A stretch of DNA of 32,889 bases. Origin: Candidatus Schekmanbacteria bacterium. GTDB lineage: Bacteria; SZUA-182. Of the stretch, positions 7,042 through 14,902 are shown in pieces (the stretch's first letter is position 1; every line of letters begins with the position of its first letter). The notes below the pieces were generated by a model. It worked only from the letters and a program-made list of their open reading frames with translations, was not told the origin of the DNA and did not search any database. The position numbers were made by a program, and so were the translations under genes. Location of the stretch: assembly GCA_016235675.1 (NCBI GenBank), contig JACRJN010000141.1, positions 1-32,889 of the forward strand. The letters are read 5' to 3'.

Positions 7042-8040
7042 ATGAATTTTCAGGAATTTAATCAATACCTGGGGAAAAATCCCCTTCCTAATCTATATTT
7101 TATCCATGGGGAGGAAATTTACCAGGTTGAGCAGGCACTACAGATTCTAAAAGAGAAAATTAGCGCCATTTTGGGTGCAAATACCATATTTATTTCTCTG
7201 GATAGTGAAAATTGCCGTGCCAGGGATTTATGTAACGAGGTGGACAGCCGCTCTCTTTTGGGACAAGTTAAAATTATCGTCCTCAATTCCGCCGACAGCC
7301 TGAAAGAGAAGGAAAAAGAGCAGTTAATAAAATATTTGTCCAAGCCGATCGCATTCAACACCTTAATCATTGTAGTAAAAGGCAAAATCGATCAGCGGGG
7401 AAAATTTTACAGCGCTCTGAAAAAAGGCGCCTGCGCTGTTTCCTGCGACCCCTTAAAAAGCCATGAGTGTCTGAATTGGCTCAGGCAGCAGGCTAAAAGT
7501 CTGGGATATAATCTCAATCAGGATGCTACCAGATATATGGTGGATGCTGCCGATAAGAATTTGCAGATTCTAAATAATGAATTGACTAAACTAATTTGCT
7601 ATGCGGGGGAAAATAAAAACATATCGTTAGCGGATGCGGAAGCGGTTTTAGGGCGGCGCCCCGGTTTTACCCTTTTCCAATTGACTGATGCTGTTCGTCA
7701 AAAAGAGTTAAAAACCGGCCTTTTGATATTAAAACAATTATTGTCCGACGGGAATCACCCGTTAGTAATCCTGACCATGATCGCCAAGCAGTTCCACTCG
7801 TTGGGTATCGCCAAGGAAATGCTGGAAGAGGGGTTGCCGCTAAACCAAATCGGCCCGAAAACCGGCTTGCCCCCCTTTCTCTGGCAGGACTTTATCCAGC
7901 AGGCCGGGGGTTTTACTTTAAAACGCATCGAGCAAGCCCTGGGATTAATTCTGGAGGCGGATTTAAAATTGAAAAGCAGCCATCAGCCGCCGCATCTTTT
8001 ATTGGAAGTGCTGTTGCTTAATTTGTGTGCGGCGAAATAA
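7042..8040 (+). CDS. holA: DNA polymerase III delta subunit
   Basis: The product is 332 aa, normal HolA length. It opens MNFQEFNQYLGKNPLPNLYF followed by IHGEEIYQVEQAL, typical of the delta subunit, which opens the beta clamp within the clamp loader. It has the delta N-terminal AAA-like domain (about 1-140; a strict P-loop is not expected in delta), a lid domain (about 145-215, including ADAEAVLGRRPGFTLFQLTD) and a C-terminal helical collar (215-332). The ribosome-binding site is weak (GAG). The gene is isolated from its common neighbours lptE/rpsT. A CACAGA palindrome follows 14 bp after the stop. Confidence 0.93.
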   Translation: MNFQEFNQYLGKNPLPNLYFIHGEEIYQVEQALQILKEKISAILGANTIFISLDSENCRARDLCNEVDSRSLLGQVKIIVLNSADSLKEKEKEQLIKYLSKPIAFNTLIIVVKGKIDQRGKFYSALKKGACAVSCDPLKSHECLNWLRQQAKSLGYNLNQDATRYMVDAADKNLQILNNELTKLICYAGENKNISLADAEAVLGRRPGFTLFQLTDAVRQKELKTGLLILKQLLSDGNHPLVILTMIAKQFHSLGIAKEMLEEGLPLNQIGPKTGLPPFLWQDFIQQAGGFTLKRIEQALGLILEADLKLKSSHQPPHLLLEVLLLNLCAAK

Positions 8041-8053
8041 AGGAAAATATTTA

Positions 8054-8165
8054 TTAACCACAGAATCACTGAAGTACGGAAACACGGAATTTTGGAATTG
8101 AAAATTTGTCCCCAATTAATCTCGGTCTTTTCTGTGTTTCCGTTATTCAGTGTCTCTGTGGTTAA
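8054..8165. repeat. Family F palindrome (TTAACCACAGA type)
   Basis: The left arm TTAACCACAGAATCACTGAA (continuing to GGAAACACGGA) is inverted as TCTGTGTTTCCGTTATTCAG...TCTGTGGTTAA at 8131-8165. It fills the space between holA and birA. Related palindromes in the window: 9021-9102, 9889-9985, 13686-13800 and 30996-31147. Confidence 0.8.
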
Positions 8166-8210
8166 TTGTATTTTTTCTTTGGTTCCTGCTCATTCGATTT
8201 AGGTGTGTTC

Positions 8211-9017
8211 ATGAACAATACCCAAACAGATTTCGTCACCCAACTGGAAACAGCCTTAAAAACCCGCTTTTTAGGCCGCCGCGCCCTTTATTTTCCGGAA
8301 CTGGGCTCCACCAATACCAGCGCCTTGCAATTGGCCAAAGAAAAGGTCGGGGAAGGGACGCTGATTATCGCCGACAGTCAAAGTGCGGGCCGCGGGCAAA
8401 AGGATCGGCAATGGTATTCACCGCCGGGGGTCAATCTGTATTTTTCCCTGATACTTTACCCAGACCTGCCCATCACCTCGCTGATTTCCCTGACGCTTTG
8501 CATCGGAACGACTTTAGCGGGTCATCTGGGGCGTCTTAGCGGGAAAAAGATTTATCTGAAGTGGCCTAACGATTTATACGTCCAGGGGAAAAAGCTGGGT
8601 GGGATATTACTGGAAGCCGCAGGCTCAAGCTGCGGTAAAATTCAGTATCTGGTGGCCGGTATCGGCTTGAATATCAATCAGCCGGCGCATCAATTTCCCC
8701 TGGCGCTTCAGGCAAACGCCACGTCATTAGCGATACAAACCGGACACGTGTTCGAGCGCACCGTTCTTCTAGCTCAAATACTGATGGAATTGGAGAAAAC
8801 CTATTGTCTTTATTTGGAACGGGGCTTTTCCCCCTTCCTCTCCCAATTCGAGCCGCTGGATTATCTGGCGGGCAAAACGCTGCAAATAAAAACCGCACAG
8901 GGTATTCTGGAAGGCCGGGCTTTGGGAATAAATTCCGACGGCGCGCTGCTGCTTCAGGAGGCCGGAAATGATCATCTGCTGCACAAAATCGTATCCGGAA
9001 CCATTTGCTCTTTTTAG
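8211..9017 (+). CDS. birA: Biotin--[acetyl-CoA-carboxylase] ligase, catalytic domain only
   Basis: The product is 268 aa. The biotinyl-AMP loop GRGQKDRQW (60-68), KWPNDLYVQGKKLGGILLEA and GIGLNIN are all present, identifying a biotin protein ligase that attaches biotin to carboxylase carrier proteins. There is no N-terminal helix-turn-helix, so this is a monofunctional ligase rather than the E. coli-type repressor. The C-terminal SH3-like domain is present (LAGKTLQIKTAQGILEGRAL). I chose the ATG at 8211, with AGGTG upstream; the longer ORF begins inside a repeat. coaX follows after 108 bp, a common pairing of cofactor genes. Confidence 0.94.
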   Translation: MNNTQTDFVTQLETALKTRFLGRRALYFPELGSTNTSALQLAKEKVGEGTLIIADSQSAGRGQKDRQWYSPPGVNLYFSLILYPDLPITSLISLTLCIGTTLAGHLGRLSGKKIYLKWPNDLYVQGKKLGGILLEAAGSSCGKIQYLVAGIGLNINQPAHQFPLALQANATSLAIQTGHVFERTVLLAQILMELEKTYCLYLERGFSPFLSQFEPLDYLAGKTLQIKTAQGILEGRALGINSDGALLLQEAGNDHLLHKIVSGTICSF

Positions 9018-9020
9018 AAA

Positions 9021-9102
9021 TTTCACCGCAGAGTCGCAAAAAACGCAAAGAAAAAAAACCTTCAATCTTTTATCTCTGTGTCCTTTGCGCCTCTGCGGTG
9101 AA
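9021..9102. repeat. Family F palindrome (TTCACCGCAGAG type)
   Basis: TTCACCGCAGAGTCGC is matched by the inverse GCGCCTCTGCGGTGAA. It fills the birA-coaX gap, starting 4 bp after the birA stop and ending 11 bp before the coaX ribosome-binding site. Confidence 0.75.
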
Positions 9103-9125
9103 CAATTCCTTCAGGAGGGAAAATC

Positions 9126-9929
9126 TTGTTATTAGCCATCGATTTGGGCAATACCAATATAGTCATCGGCGTCTATCGCGATGACCAACTATTACACCAC
9201 TGGCGCATTTCCACCCAAAAATGGGAGACCGCCGACGAATTCGGTATCAGCTTCAGAAATTTGCTGGCTATGGAACAAATCGACCGCAAGCAAATCAAGG
9301 ATATAATTATAGCCTCCGTTGTTCCGCCCCTCCAGGAAGCGCTGATTCAGATGGCGCAGGTACATTTTGATCTTAAACCGCTGGTGGTAAGCTTTGATAC
9401 CGTCAAGATGCCCATTCTTTACCTTAACCCGCAGGAGGTAGGCGCCGATCGCCTGGTCAACGCAGTAGCAGGTTTCAGGAAATACGGCGGCCCGCTGATT
9501 ATCGTCGATTTCGGCACGGCGACGACATTTTGTGTGATCTCCGCCCAGGGGGAATATCTGGGCGGCTGCATTGTCCCTGGCGTCAATGTCTCCGCCGAGG
9601 CGCTATACCGCTATACCGCCAAACTCCCGCGGGTGGAGATTACAAAACCGGCGCAGGTAATCGGACGCACTACCATCAGCAGCATCCAATCCGGCTTATT
9701 TTACGGCAACATCGCCTTGGTCGAGGGAATGGCGGCGCGGATTAGGAAGGAACTGGGACAAAATGCTACAGTTATCGCCACCGGCGGCCTGGCCCAATTC
9801 ATCGGCCCGGAGATCGAGTGCATCCATAAGATTGAGCCTTGGCTGACGTTGGAAGGGATGCGGTATATTTGGGAGGAGAATAGTTCAGACCACAGAAACA
9901 CGGAATTGCAGAAATACGGAAAATTTTAA
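9126..9929 (+). CDS. coaX: Type III pantothenate kinase
   Basis: The product is 267 aa and phosphorylates pantothenate, the first step to coenzyme A. It has the ASKHA-fold phosphate-binding start MLLAIDLGNTNIVIG (Asp6), GADRLVNAVAG, the DFGTATTF strand and GGCIVPGVNVSAEALY. The start is TTG at 9126-9128, supported by a near-perfect AGGAGGG 6 nt upstream. The conserved protein appears to end near WLTLEGMRYIWEEN. The last 13 or so residues (DHRNTELQKYGKF) and the stop codon are encoded by the arm of a family F palindrome, so the tail is probably a late addition. panD, for pantothenate synthesis, is also in this window but not adjacent. Confidence 0.95.
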   Translation: MLLAIDLGNTNIVIGVYRDDQLLHHWRISTQKWETADEFGISFRNLLAMEQIDRKQIKDIIIASVVPPLQEALIQMAQVHFDLKPLVVSFDTVKMPILYLNPQEVGADRLVNAVAGFRKYGGPLIIVDFGTATTFCVISAQGEYLGGCIVPGVNVSAEALYRYTAKLPRVEITKPAQVIGRTTISSIQSGLFYGNIALVEGMAARIRKELGQNATVIATGGLAQFIGPEIECIHKIEPWLTLEGMRYIWEENSSDHRNTELQKYGKF

Positions 9930-9985
9930 CTTTATAAAATACAATTTCTTTTCTGTGCTTCCGTTCTTCAGTGTTTCAGTGGTTA
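9889..9985. repeat. Family F palindrome overlapping the coaX 3' end
   Basis: The left arm ACCACAGAAACACGGAATTG (with AGAAATACGGA) lies inside the coaX frame. The right arm TCTGTGCTTCCGTTCTTCAG ...GTGGTT (9951-9983) is the inverse. The coaX TAA is between the arms. Confidence 0.8.
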
Positions 9986-9990
9986 AAAAG

Positions 9991-10115
9991 CTAGTGCAGC
10001 ATCCATTTTGTACTGACAGGTTGGAGTTGGTACTTCTGTCCCTTGAATCCGCACGGTAATGAAGTCCCTACTCCATACAACACAACACGTCAAAACTAAA
10101 TGGATGCTGTACTAG
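9991..10115. repeat. 125-bp MITE-like element with 18-bp terminal inverted repeats
   Basis: CTAGTGCAGCATCCATTT (9991-10008) and AAATGGATGCTGTACTAG (10098-10115) are inverse with 17 of 18 positions matching. The interior is not palindromic and has no ORF. This resembles a small non-autonomous transposon between convergent coaX and the rlmI-like gene. No clear target-site duplication is visible. Confidence 0.65.
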
Positions 10116-10122
10116 AGTATAT

Positions 10123-11298
10123 TTAAGAAACCCGCAAAATCAATCCCTTCAAATATTCCGATTCAGGAAAAGATAACCGGATAGGGTGATCGGAATCCTG
10201 GGATAATTGATTTAAGATTTGTGCCTCCCGCCCTGCGTCCTGAGCCGCCCAGCGTAATATCTCTTTAAACAAATTAGCGTCTATCCCCGCCGAGCAGGAG
10301 AAAGTGACTAAAATCCCTCCCGGATTAAGCAACTTGAGGGCTAACAGATTAATGTCCTTATAAGCGCGGGTGGCTTTCTGGACATGAGCGCGGGTCGGGG
10401 CTAATTTGGGCGGATCGAGGATGACCATATCAAAACTTCGGCCCCGGTCGCGAAATTTACGCAGCAGTTGAAAGGCGTTATCCTCCACCAGTTCCACCGC
10501 GGCGGAATCAAGATTATTCAGCTTTAGATTTTCTTTTGCCAACTCTAAGGCATTGGCCGACGAATCCACCGCCGTTAACGACTTGGCCCCCGCTCTCAAA
10601 ACGCTTACCGCAAACCCGCCGCTATAGCAAAAGCCATCCAGCACATCACGCCCTGAGGCATATTGAGCGACTGATTTTCGGTTAGTACGCTGATCCAGGA
10701 AAAAGCCGGTTTTCTGCCCGGTTTTTATCTCCACCCAGAATTGGTATTCCCCTTCCTGAATTTTCAAACGCTCCGGAGGGTTATCCCCCAGCAATACCCC
10801 ATTACAGAACGGCAGTCCCTCCAGTTTGCGCACCTCAACGTCGCTGCGTTCATAGACCCCTTGGATTTGGGGCAATAACTCCAGCAATTGTCCGGCAAGC
10901 TGAGCCTTTATCCGGTCGATTCCGGCGGTCAGGGCTTGCAGTACCAGAAAATCCCCATAGCGGTCGACAATCAGGCCGGGAAGATAATCCGACTCGGCAT
11001 TAATCAAGCGGCAGGCGCTGTCTGATAAGGATCGCCGGTTTTCAATGGCCGCTTGCAGCTTCTTTCGCCACCAATCGGTATCTATAGTTACCTCTCCCCT
11101 TTCAAGTAAGCGTACCCGTATTTGCGAGGCTTGGCTATAATGCCCAACCCCCAGAAATTCCCCCTGCTGACTGACGAGCTTTACCAGGTCACCGGAAACC
11201 GGCGCTCCGTCTACTTGGGCAATCGCCCCGGAAAATATCCAGGGGTGCATCTGTTTTAGCGATTTGTCACGGTTTTGTTTTAGTGTAATAATGGTCAA
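10123..11298 (-). CDS. RlmI-like 23S rRNA (cytosine-C5) methyltransferase
   Basis: The product is 391 aa. An N-terminal PUA domain (about 1-75, KQMHPWIFSGAIAQVDGAP) is followed by a Rossmann methyltransferase. YERSDVEVRKLEGL, TGFFLDQRTNR, DGFCYSGGFAVS (SAM loop), DPPKLAPT (295-302) and FSCSAG (333-338) are the family signatures. The cysteine of FSCS is the expected nucleophile for m5C formation. The closest named relative is RlmI, which modifies C1962 of 23S rRNA in E. coli; the exact site here is inferred. The gene is convergent with coaX, and the M20 peptidase gene lies upstream on the same strand. Confidence 0.9.
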   Translation of the reverse strand: MTIITLKQNRDKSLKQMHPWIFSGAIAQVDGAPVSGDLVKLVSQQGEFLGVGHYSQASQIRVRLLERGEVTIDTDWWRKKLQAAIENRRSLSDSACRLINAESDYLPGLIVDRYGDFLVLQALTAGIDRIKAQLAGQLLELLPQIQGVYERSDVEVRKLEGLPFCNGVLLGDNPPERLKIQEGEYQFWVEIKTGQKTGFFLDQRTNRKSVAQYASGRDVLDGFCYSGGFAVSVLRAGAKSLTAVDSSANALELAKENLKLNNLDSAAVELVEDNAFQLLRKFRDRGRSFDMVILDPPKLAPTRAHVQKATRAYKDINLLALKLLNPGGILVTFSCSAGIDANLFKEILRWAAQDAGREAQILNQLSQDSDHPIRLSFPESEYLKGLILRVS

Positions 11299-11329
11299 AT
11301 TAACTCCCTTTTTTTACCATAATCCTGCC

Positions 11330-11382
11330 GTAGTTCCGGGGCTTTAGCCCCGGTAATGCCAGCCCTAAAGGGCTGGGACTAC
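11330..11382. repeat. Short core C palindrome
   Basis: GTAGTTCCGGGGCTTTAGCC and CCCTAAAGGGCTGGGACTAC flank a small interior. It lies between rlmI-like and the M20 peptidase, 7 bp beyond the peptidase stop codon. Confidence 0.75.
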
Positions 11383-11389
11383 AAAAAAT

Positions 11390-12517
11390 CTATACCCTCG
11401 CCAATTCCACCAGCAATTGGGCGCAGCGCACCATATCGGCCAGTGCGATGTTTTCTTGGGCGGTGTGCGGGTTGTGCATTCCCGTTCCGATGATCAACGT
11501 TTCTATCCCCTGGCTGTTGAAGATGTTGGCGTCAGAGCCGCCGCCGGTTTTGGCAAAGCGGCAAACACGCCCTAAAGCCTTCATCCCTTGCCTGAGCAGC
11601 AAGCTACAGGGGCTATCTTCCGCCACCCGCATTTGAGGGTACTCCAGCCGGATTTCTTCCTCAAGGAGCGGCAAATTACCGTCATTTGGAATACGGTATG
11701 CCTCCAATGCCTGTCGGAAGGCATTTCCCATGGCCTTGGTCTGTATCTGGAGTTTGGCCATATCGTGACTGCGCGCCTCGCCAAGGCATTCCACAAAATC
11801 GGGAATAATGTTGGTGGCTGTTCCGCCTTTGATGGTACCGATATTGGCGGTGGTTTCCTCATCGATCCGCCCCAGAGGCATGTTGACGATGGCCTGGCTT
11901 GCGATCTGAACGGCGCTGATGCCTTGCTCCGGATGCACCCCAGCATGAGCCGCCAGACCATAGACTTTGTAGGTCATCCGATTGGAAGCTGGGGCGGCAA
12001 AAATCACCAAATCCTGCTCTCCGCTGTCCAGGGAAAAACCCCGAAGCGCTTTTATCCACCCATAATCCAGATGTTTAGCCCCCAATAACCCCACCTCTTC
12101 GGCCACGGTAAAAACCAGTTCCAAATCCCCGTGCGGCAGATTGTTTTCCTTGATCACCCGCAGCATTTCCAGGATAGCCGCAATCCCGGAGCGATCATCG
12201 GCACCTAAAATCTTATCCTGTTGACTGGTAAATATCCCATCGGTGAAAACCGGTTCCACCCCGTCCCGGCTGCTGATTATATCCAGATGGGCGTTAAACA
12301 TCAGCGGGGCTATCGTCGGACGATTGCCCGGCATCCTTGCCAGCAGATTCCCGCAATCGCCGCCGATCTTCTCCCCCGCCCCGTCGAATGTCACCTCAGC
12401 GCCTAAGGCTTTGAGAACCCCTGCTAAATAATCCGCCACGACTCTTTCCTGGCGAGAAACCCCGTCCAACATGATCAAGTGGATAAATTCTTCTTTTATC
12501 CTGAGTTTGTTTATCAT
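11390..12517 (-). CDS. M20-family metallopeptidase (PepT-like)
   Basis: The product is 375 aa. The di-zinc ligands of the M20 family are visible: His77 in NAHLDI with catalytic Asp79, Asp107 in GADDRSG, the Glu140-Glu141 pair in AEEVGLLGA, Asp164 in LDSGEQ and the C-terminal His in GMHNPHTAQE. This arrangement fits tripeptidase T-like proteins (YqjE group) that trim small peptides in the cytoplasm. I chose the ATG at 12515-12517 (MINKLRIKEEF) with AGGAG upstream. The longer ORF-track start runs into a repeat element. The substrate is not predictable. Confidence 0.92.
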   Translation of the reverse strand: MINKLRIKEEFIHLIMLDGVSRQERVVADYLAGVLKALGAEVTFDGAGEKIGGDCGNLLARMPGNRPTIAPLMFNAHLDIISSRDGVEPVFTDGIFTSQQDKILGADDRSGIAAILEMLRVIKENNLPHGDLELVFTVAEEVGLLGAKHLDYGWIKALRGFSLDSGEQDLVIFAAPASNRMTYKVYGLAAHAGVHPEQGISAVQIASQAIVNMPLGRIDEETTANIGTIKGGTATNIIPDFVECLGEARSHDMAKLQIQTKAMGNAFRQALEAYRIPNDGNLPLLEEEIRLEYPQMRVAEDSPCSLLLRQGMKALGRVCRFAKTGGGSDANIFNSQGIETLIIGTGMHNPHTAQENIALADMVRCAQLLVELARV

Positions 12518-12558
12518 ACTCGCTCCTAAGGGTTTTTTAACCACAACATCCTGTTTTT

Positions 12559-12717
12559 GGTAGCACAGGCTTCCAGCCTGTGAATTGATGTTTCGGCGTG
12601 AGGACACGCCGAAACATCCGTCCACATGTAGCGTTGGGGTTTATCCCAAACATGCAGACGCAAGGGAAACACCCTGCGCCGGAAGCTACGAATCACAGGC
12701 TGGAAGCCTGTGCTACC
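12559..12717. repeat. 159-bp element with perfect 25-bp inverted termini, enclosing a family E hairpin
   Basis: The termini begin GGTAGCACAGGCTTCCAGCC (12559-12583) and are repeated exactly in inverse at 12693-12717. Inside is the family E hairpin 12587-12618 (GATGTTTCGGCGTG / CACGCCGAAACATC). The right terminus contains the ispD stop codon. A single terminus recurs at 17839-17863. Confidence 0.88.
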
Positions 12718-13414
12718 GGATGCAGGGGGCGGTTTTACCCAGCCAATACTCGGCAATTGCCAAATCCTCCGGGGTGGTAATCTTGATATTTTCCGGATTG
12801 CCGGGGACGACTTTGACCGGATGGCCGATGCGTTCCACCAGTCCGGCTTCGTCGGTGGCATAGAAATTTTGTTGCTGCGCCTGTTTCAATGCCTCTTTGA
12901 ATAATTGATAGCGGAAGACTTGAGGTGTCTGTACCGTCCATAATTGGGAGCGTTCCAGGGTATGTCTTACCAATCCGTCGGCATCGACAGCTTTAATCGT
13001 TTCCTTGACCGGCAGGGCGGCGATGGCTGCGCCGAATTCCTGGGCGGCGGCAATTACCCGGTTGATAGTGTCTTGGCTGACCAGCGGGCGCACTCCGTCA
13101 TGGACTAAAATCAGATCGGGGATAGTCTGCAAAGCCAGCAGCCCGTTGGCTACCGAATCCTGGCGCTGTGCCCCTCCGGCAACGATCTGCGATACCTTGG
13201 CAAGCTGATATTTTTCTACCAATTCCCGGCGGCCATATTCAACCTTTTCCTTAAGGGTTACCAGGTAAATTTCTGATATATTGGGATTTAAGGAGAGCGC
13301 CATCAAAGTGTGGACTATTATCGGTTTGCCCGCCAGTTCCAGGAATTGCTTTTCCTGATCTGATCCCATGCGTTTACCTAAACCTGCGGCGGGAACAATG
13401 GCTGCTATCCGCAA
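12713..13414 (-). CDS. ispD: 2-C-methyl-D-erythritol 4-phosphate cytidylyltransferase
   Basis: The product is 233 aa and starts MRIAAIVPAAGLGKRMGSDQ, the nucleotide-binding loop of IspD. It also has LVHDGVRPLVS, LPVKETIK and ATDEAGLVERIG. IspD transfers CMP to methylerythritol phosphate in the MEP isoprenoid pathway. No ispF follows: instead the TAG stop codon is part of a repeat terminus (GGTAGCACAGG), which may have trimmed or slightly changed the C-terminus. The start overlaps the end of the DUF2065 gene by 10 bp, so the two are co-transcribed. Confidence 0.95.
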   Translation of the reverse strand: MRIAAIVPAAGLGKRMGSDQEKQFLELAGKPIIVHTLMALSLNPNISEIYLVTLKEKVEYGRRELVEKYQLAKVSQIVAGGAQRQDSVANGLLALQTIPDLILVHDGVRPLVSQDTINRVIAAAQEFGAAIAALPVKETIKAVDADGLVRHTLERSQLWTVQTPQVFRYQLFKEALKQAQQQNFYATDEAGLVERIGHPVKVVPGNPENIKITTPEDLAIAEYWLGKTAPCIR

Positions 13415-13599
13415 AATTTCCTCCCCAGGTAGACCAGCAAAAGCCCCAAAAGCATACTGAAAAAGGCCACCTTGCGCAACTGTTCGTCCGGCATTTCAAG
13501 CAGATGGCGGATAAAACGTTTCATCTGAGGCGGGGAGATAAAATAAGGCATTCCCTCCAGAATTAAAACCAATCCCAAAGCGCAAACAAAAAAATCCAT
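13405..13599 (-). CDS. DUF2065 small membrane protein (YjeT-like)
   Basis: The product is 64 aa. It has an N-terminal membrane segment (FFVCALGLVLILEGMPYF), the word SPPQMKRF, and a second segment (FFSMLLGLLLVYLGRKF). This is the DUF2065 pattern of a small two-helix inner-membrane protein of unknown function. I chose the ATG at 13597-13599 with GGAAGG upstream; the ORF-track start is a TTG five codons earlier. It overlaps ispD. Confidence 0.85.
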   Translation of the reverse strand: MDFFVCALGLVLILEGMPYFISPPQMKRFIRHLLEMPDEQLRKVAFFSMLLGLLLVYLGRKFCG

Positions 13600-13685
13600 C
13601 GACTTGCCTTCCAAATTTCCTGGGCAGCGTTTGAAACTTAGCCCGACTTACGTTACTGCATTAAACAACTGGAACGTTGTTTTTA

Positions 13686-13800
13686 CCTCACACAGAGACA
13701 CAAAGCCACAGAGGAAAAGCTAATTAAAAAGCAGAAGGTTAAAGACAAAAAATCTTTTTTGCCCTTTATTTTTCTCTGTGTCTTTGTGTCTCTGTGTGAA
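13686..13800. repeat. Family F palindrome (CACACAGAGACACAAAG type)
   Basis: The left arm CTCACACAGAGACACAAAGC is inverted as CTTTGTGTCTCTGTGTGAA ending at 13800. It fills most of the gap between the DUF2065 gene and the toxin-antitoxin cluster. Confidence 0.8.
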
Positions 13801-13899
13801 CTATGCCAATATGATCTTTTGCACTTTATCATACAAAGACTGGATTTTATTTATTGCATCTTTACTGATGTATTTCGCTGTAAAACCACACCAAAACAT
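13801..13899 (-). pseudogene. Possible gene remnant, 32 codons, beside a repeat
   Basis: A minus-strand frame of 32 codons includes KYISKDAINKIQSLYDKVQK and ends with TAG directly against the family F palindrome. It reads like the C-terminal helix of a small helical protein, in the style of four-helix-bundle proteins, but I cannot name it. No convincing ribosome-binding site is visible. It could be debris of a third gene behind the YgiT-type gene. Confidence 0.3.
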
Positions 13900-13940
13900 C
13901 TATCAATATAAAATATTTTTTCATATTACCAAACAACCAA

Positions 13941-14192
13941 TTATGCAGCATTTTTCAGCCGATTAGTTAACGACCAAACCGGCACCGCCAGCTTTTTCTC
14001 CGGCTTTACATTTTGAGTCAGAATTCTGTCCATCGATTCCAAGACCTCGCAGGATCGCCAAATAGCCTGACAATCTTTGCACACCTTGGCGGGGACATCT
14101 TCAAACACTACAATTTGTTCCCCCCAGTGCTGGTCAAGCGTTACCGCCTTTTTAATTAATCTGCCGCCGCAATTGGCACAAAACTTGCCCAT
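13941..14192 (-). CDS. YgiT-type zinc finger protein
   Basis: The product is 83 aa with two CxxC knuckles: Cys5/Cys8 (FCANCGG) and Cys38/Cys41 (VCKDCQ). EDVPAKVC is typical of YgiT-type zinc fingers, the N-terminal domain found in MqsA-like antitoxins. There is no HTH domain, so this is the short form. It starts 6 bp after the vapC stop and is the third gene of DUF104-VapC-YgiT. Its own usual toxin partner is absent. A regulatory or orphan antitoxin role is an inference. Confidence 0.8.
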   Translation of the reverse strand: MGKFCANCGGRLIKKAVTLDQHWGEQIVVFEDVPAKVCKDCQAIWRSCEVLESMDRILTQNVKPEKKLAVPVWSLTNRLKNAA

Positions 14193-14198
14193 GCTTAA

Positions 14199-14603
14199 CT
14201 ACCTTAACAAAGAAATAATTTTCAAATTTTCAACCATCGAAAAATGCTTCCGATTATTAGTTAAAAGTGTGAGATTATAATATAGACAGGTAGACGCAAT
14301 CAGTAAATCGAAATCGCTTACCAATTTTCCTTGTTTTCTGAGTTTGCCGCGTTCTTGCCCGAAAACTTCACAAATTCCCTCATTAATATCTAAAACTACT
14401 GTACCGGTAAGAAATGACTTCAAGGCGTCCTTACTTGCATTTGGTTCTTTTGAATAGATAATTCCTTCGTATAATTCAGCCAAAGAAACCATACTAATAG
14501 CTAATCCATCTTTTCGTAACGTATTTAACCTTTCTACAATTTTAACCTGCCCATTTAAATAATGGATTATCCAATCAGTGTCGATAAGATAAACATAGTT
14601 CAT
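14199..14603 (-). CDS. vapC: VapC-like PIN-domain ribonuclease toxin
   Basis: The product is 134 aa. The PIN acidic residues are present: Asp8 in YLIDTDW, Glu43 in LAELYEG, and Asp97/Asp99 in VSDFDLLIAST, followed by LLTNNRKHF. Such toxins cleave RNA in a metal-dependent way and are blocked by a VapB-type partner. The ATG overlaps the stop of the DUF104 gene (ATGA), which supports the antitoxin-toxin pairing. The catalytic set is complete, so the toxin is probably active. Confidence 0.92.
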   Translation of the reverse strand: MNYVYLIDTDWIIHYLNGQVKIVERLNTLRKDGLAISMVSLAELYEGIIYSKEPNASKDALKSFLTGTVVLDINEGICEVFGQERGKLRKQGKLVSDFDLLIASTCLYYNLTLLTNNRKHFSMVENLKIISLLR

Positions 14604-14836
14604 TTTAGCTTAGGCGCCTTCCTGCCTGACACAAGCCGGTCGGCATAAATATCGTTAATCAACTTTTTAGCATCTACTTTCCCTTTCCAGGCTCCCGCAG
14701 CTTTGGCAAACAAATCTTTTTTTGGTTCAGTATCCGGGCTAAGAATACTAATAGTTAATTCCACGCCTTCTGAAAAAGGTAACTTTTCCATTGGGTTAAG
14801 TACACCGTTTGAATATTTTGCTTTAAGTGTTTTCAT
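14600..14836 (-). CDS. vapB: DUF104 (AF2212-like) VapB-type antitoxin
   Basis: The product is 78 aa. The N-terminus MKTLKAKYSNGVLNPMEKLP followed by FSEGVELTISI is the DUF104/AF2212 antitoxin fold, a small beta-barrel DNA-binding domain. The C-terminal tail (INDIYADRLVSGRK) would wrap the toxin. AAGGGA lies upstream of the ATG. It overlaps vapC by 4 bp. A single-arm CGCAGAG repeat (14849-14890) lies between this gene and the uvrA 3' end. Confidence 0.87.
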   Translation of the reverse strand: MKTLKAKYSNGVLNPMEKLPFSEGVELTISILSPDTEPKKDLFAKAAGAWKGKVDAKKLINDIYADRLVSGRKAPKLK

Positions 14837-14902
14837 AAAAAATCCCTTTATTTTGTTTTTCCTCTGCGTTCTCTGCGCCTCTGCGGTAAAAACTCAAACC
14901 CA

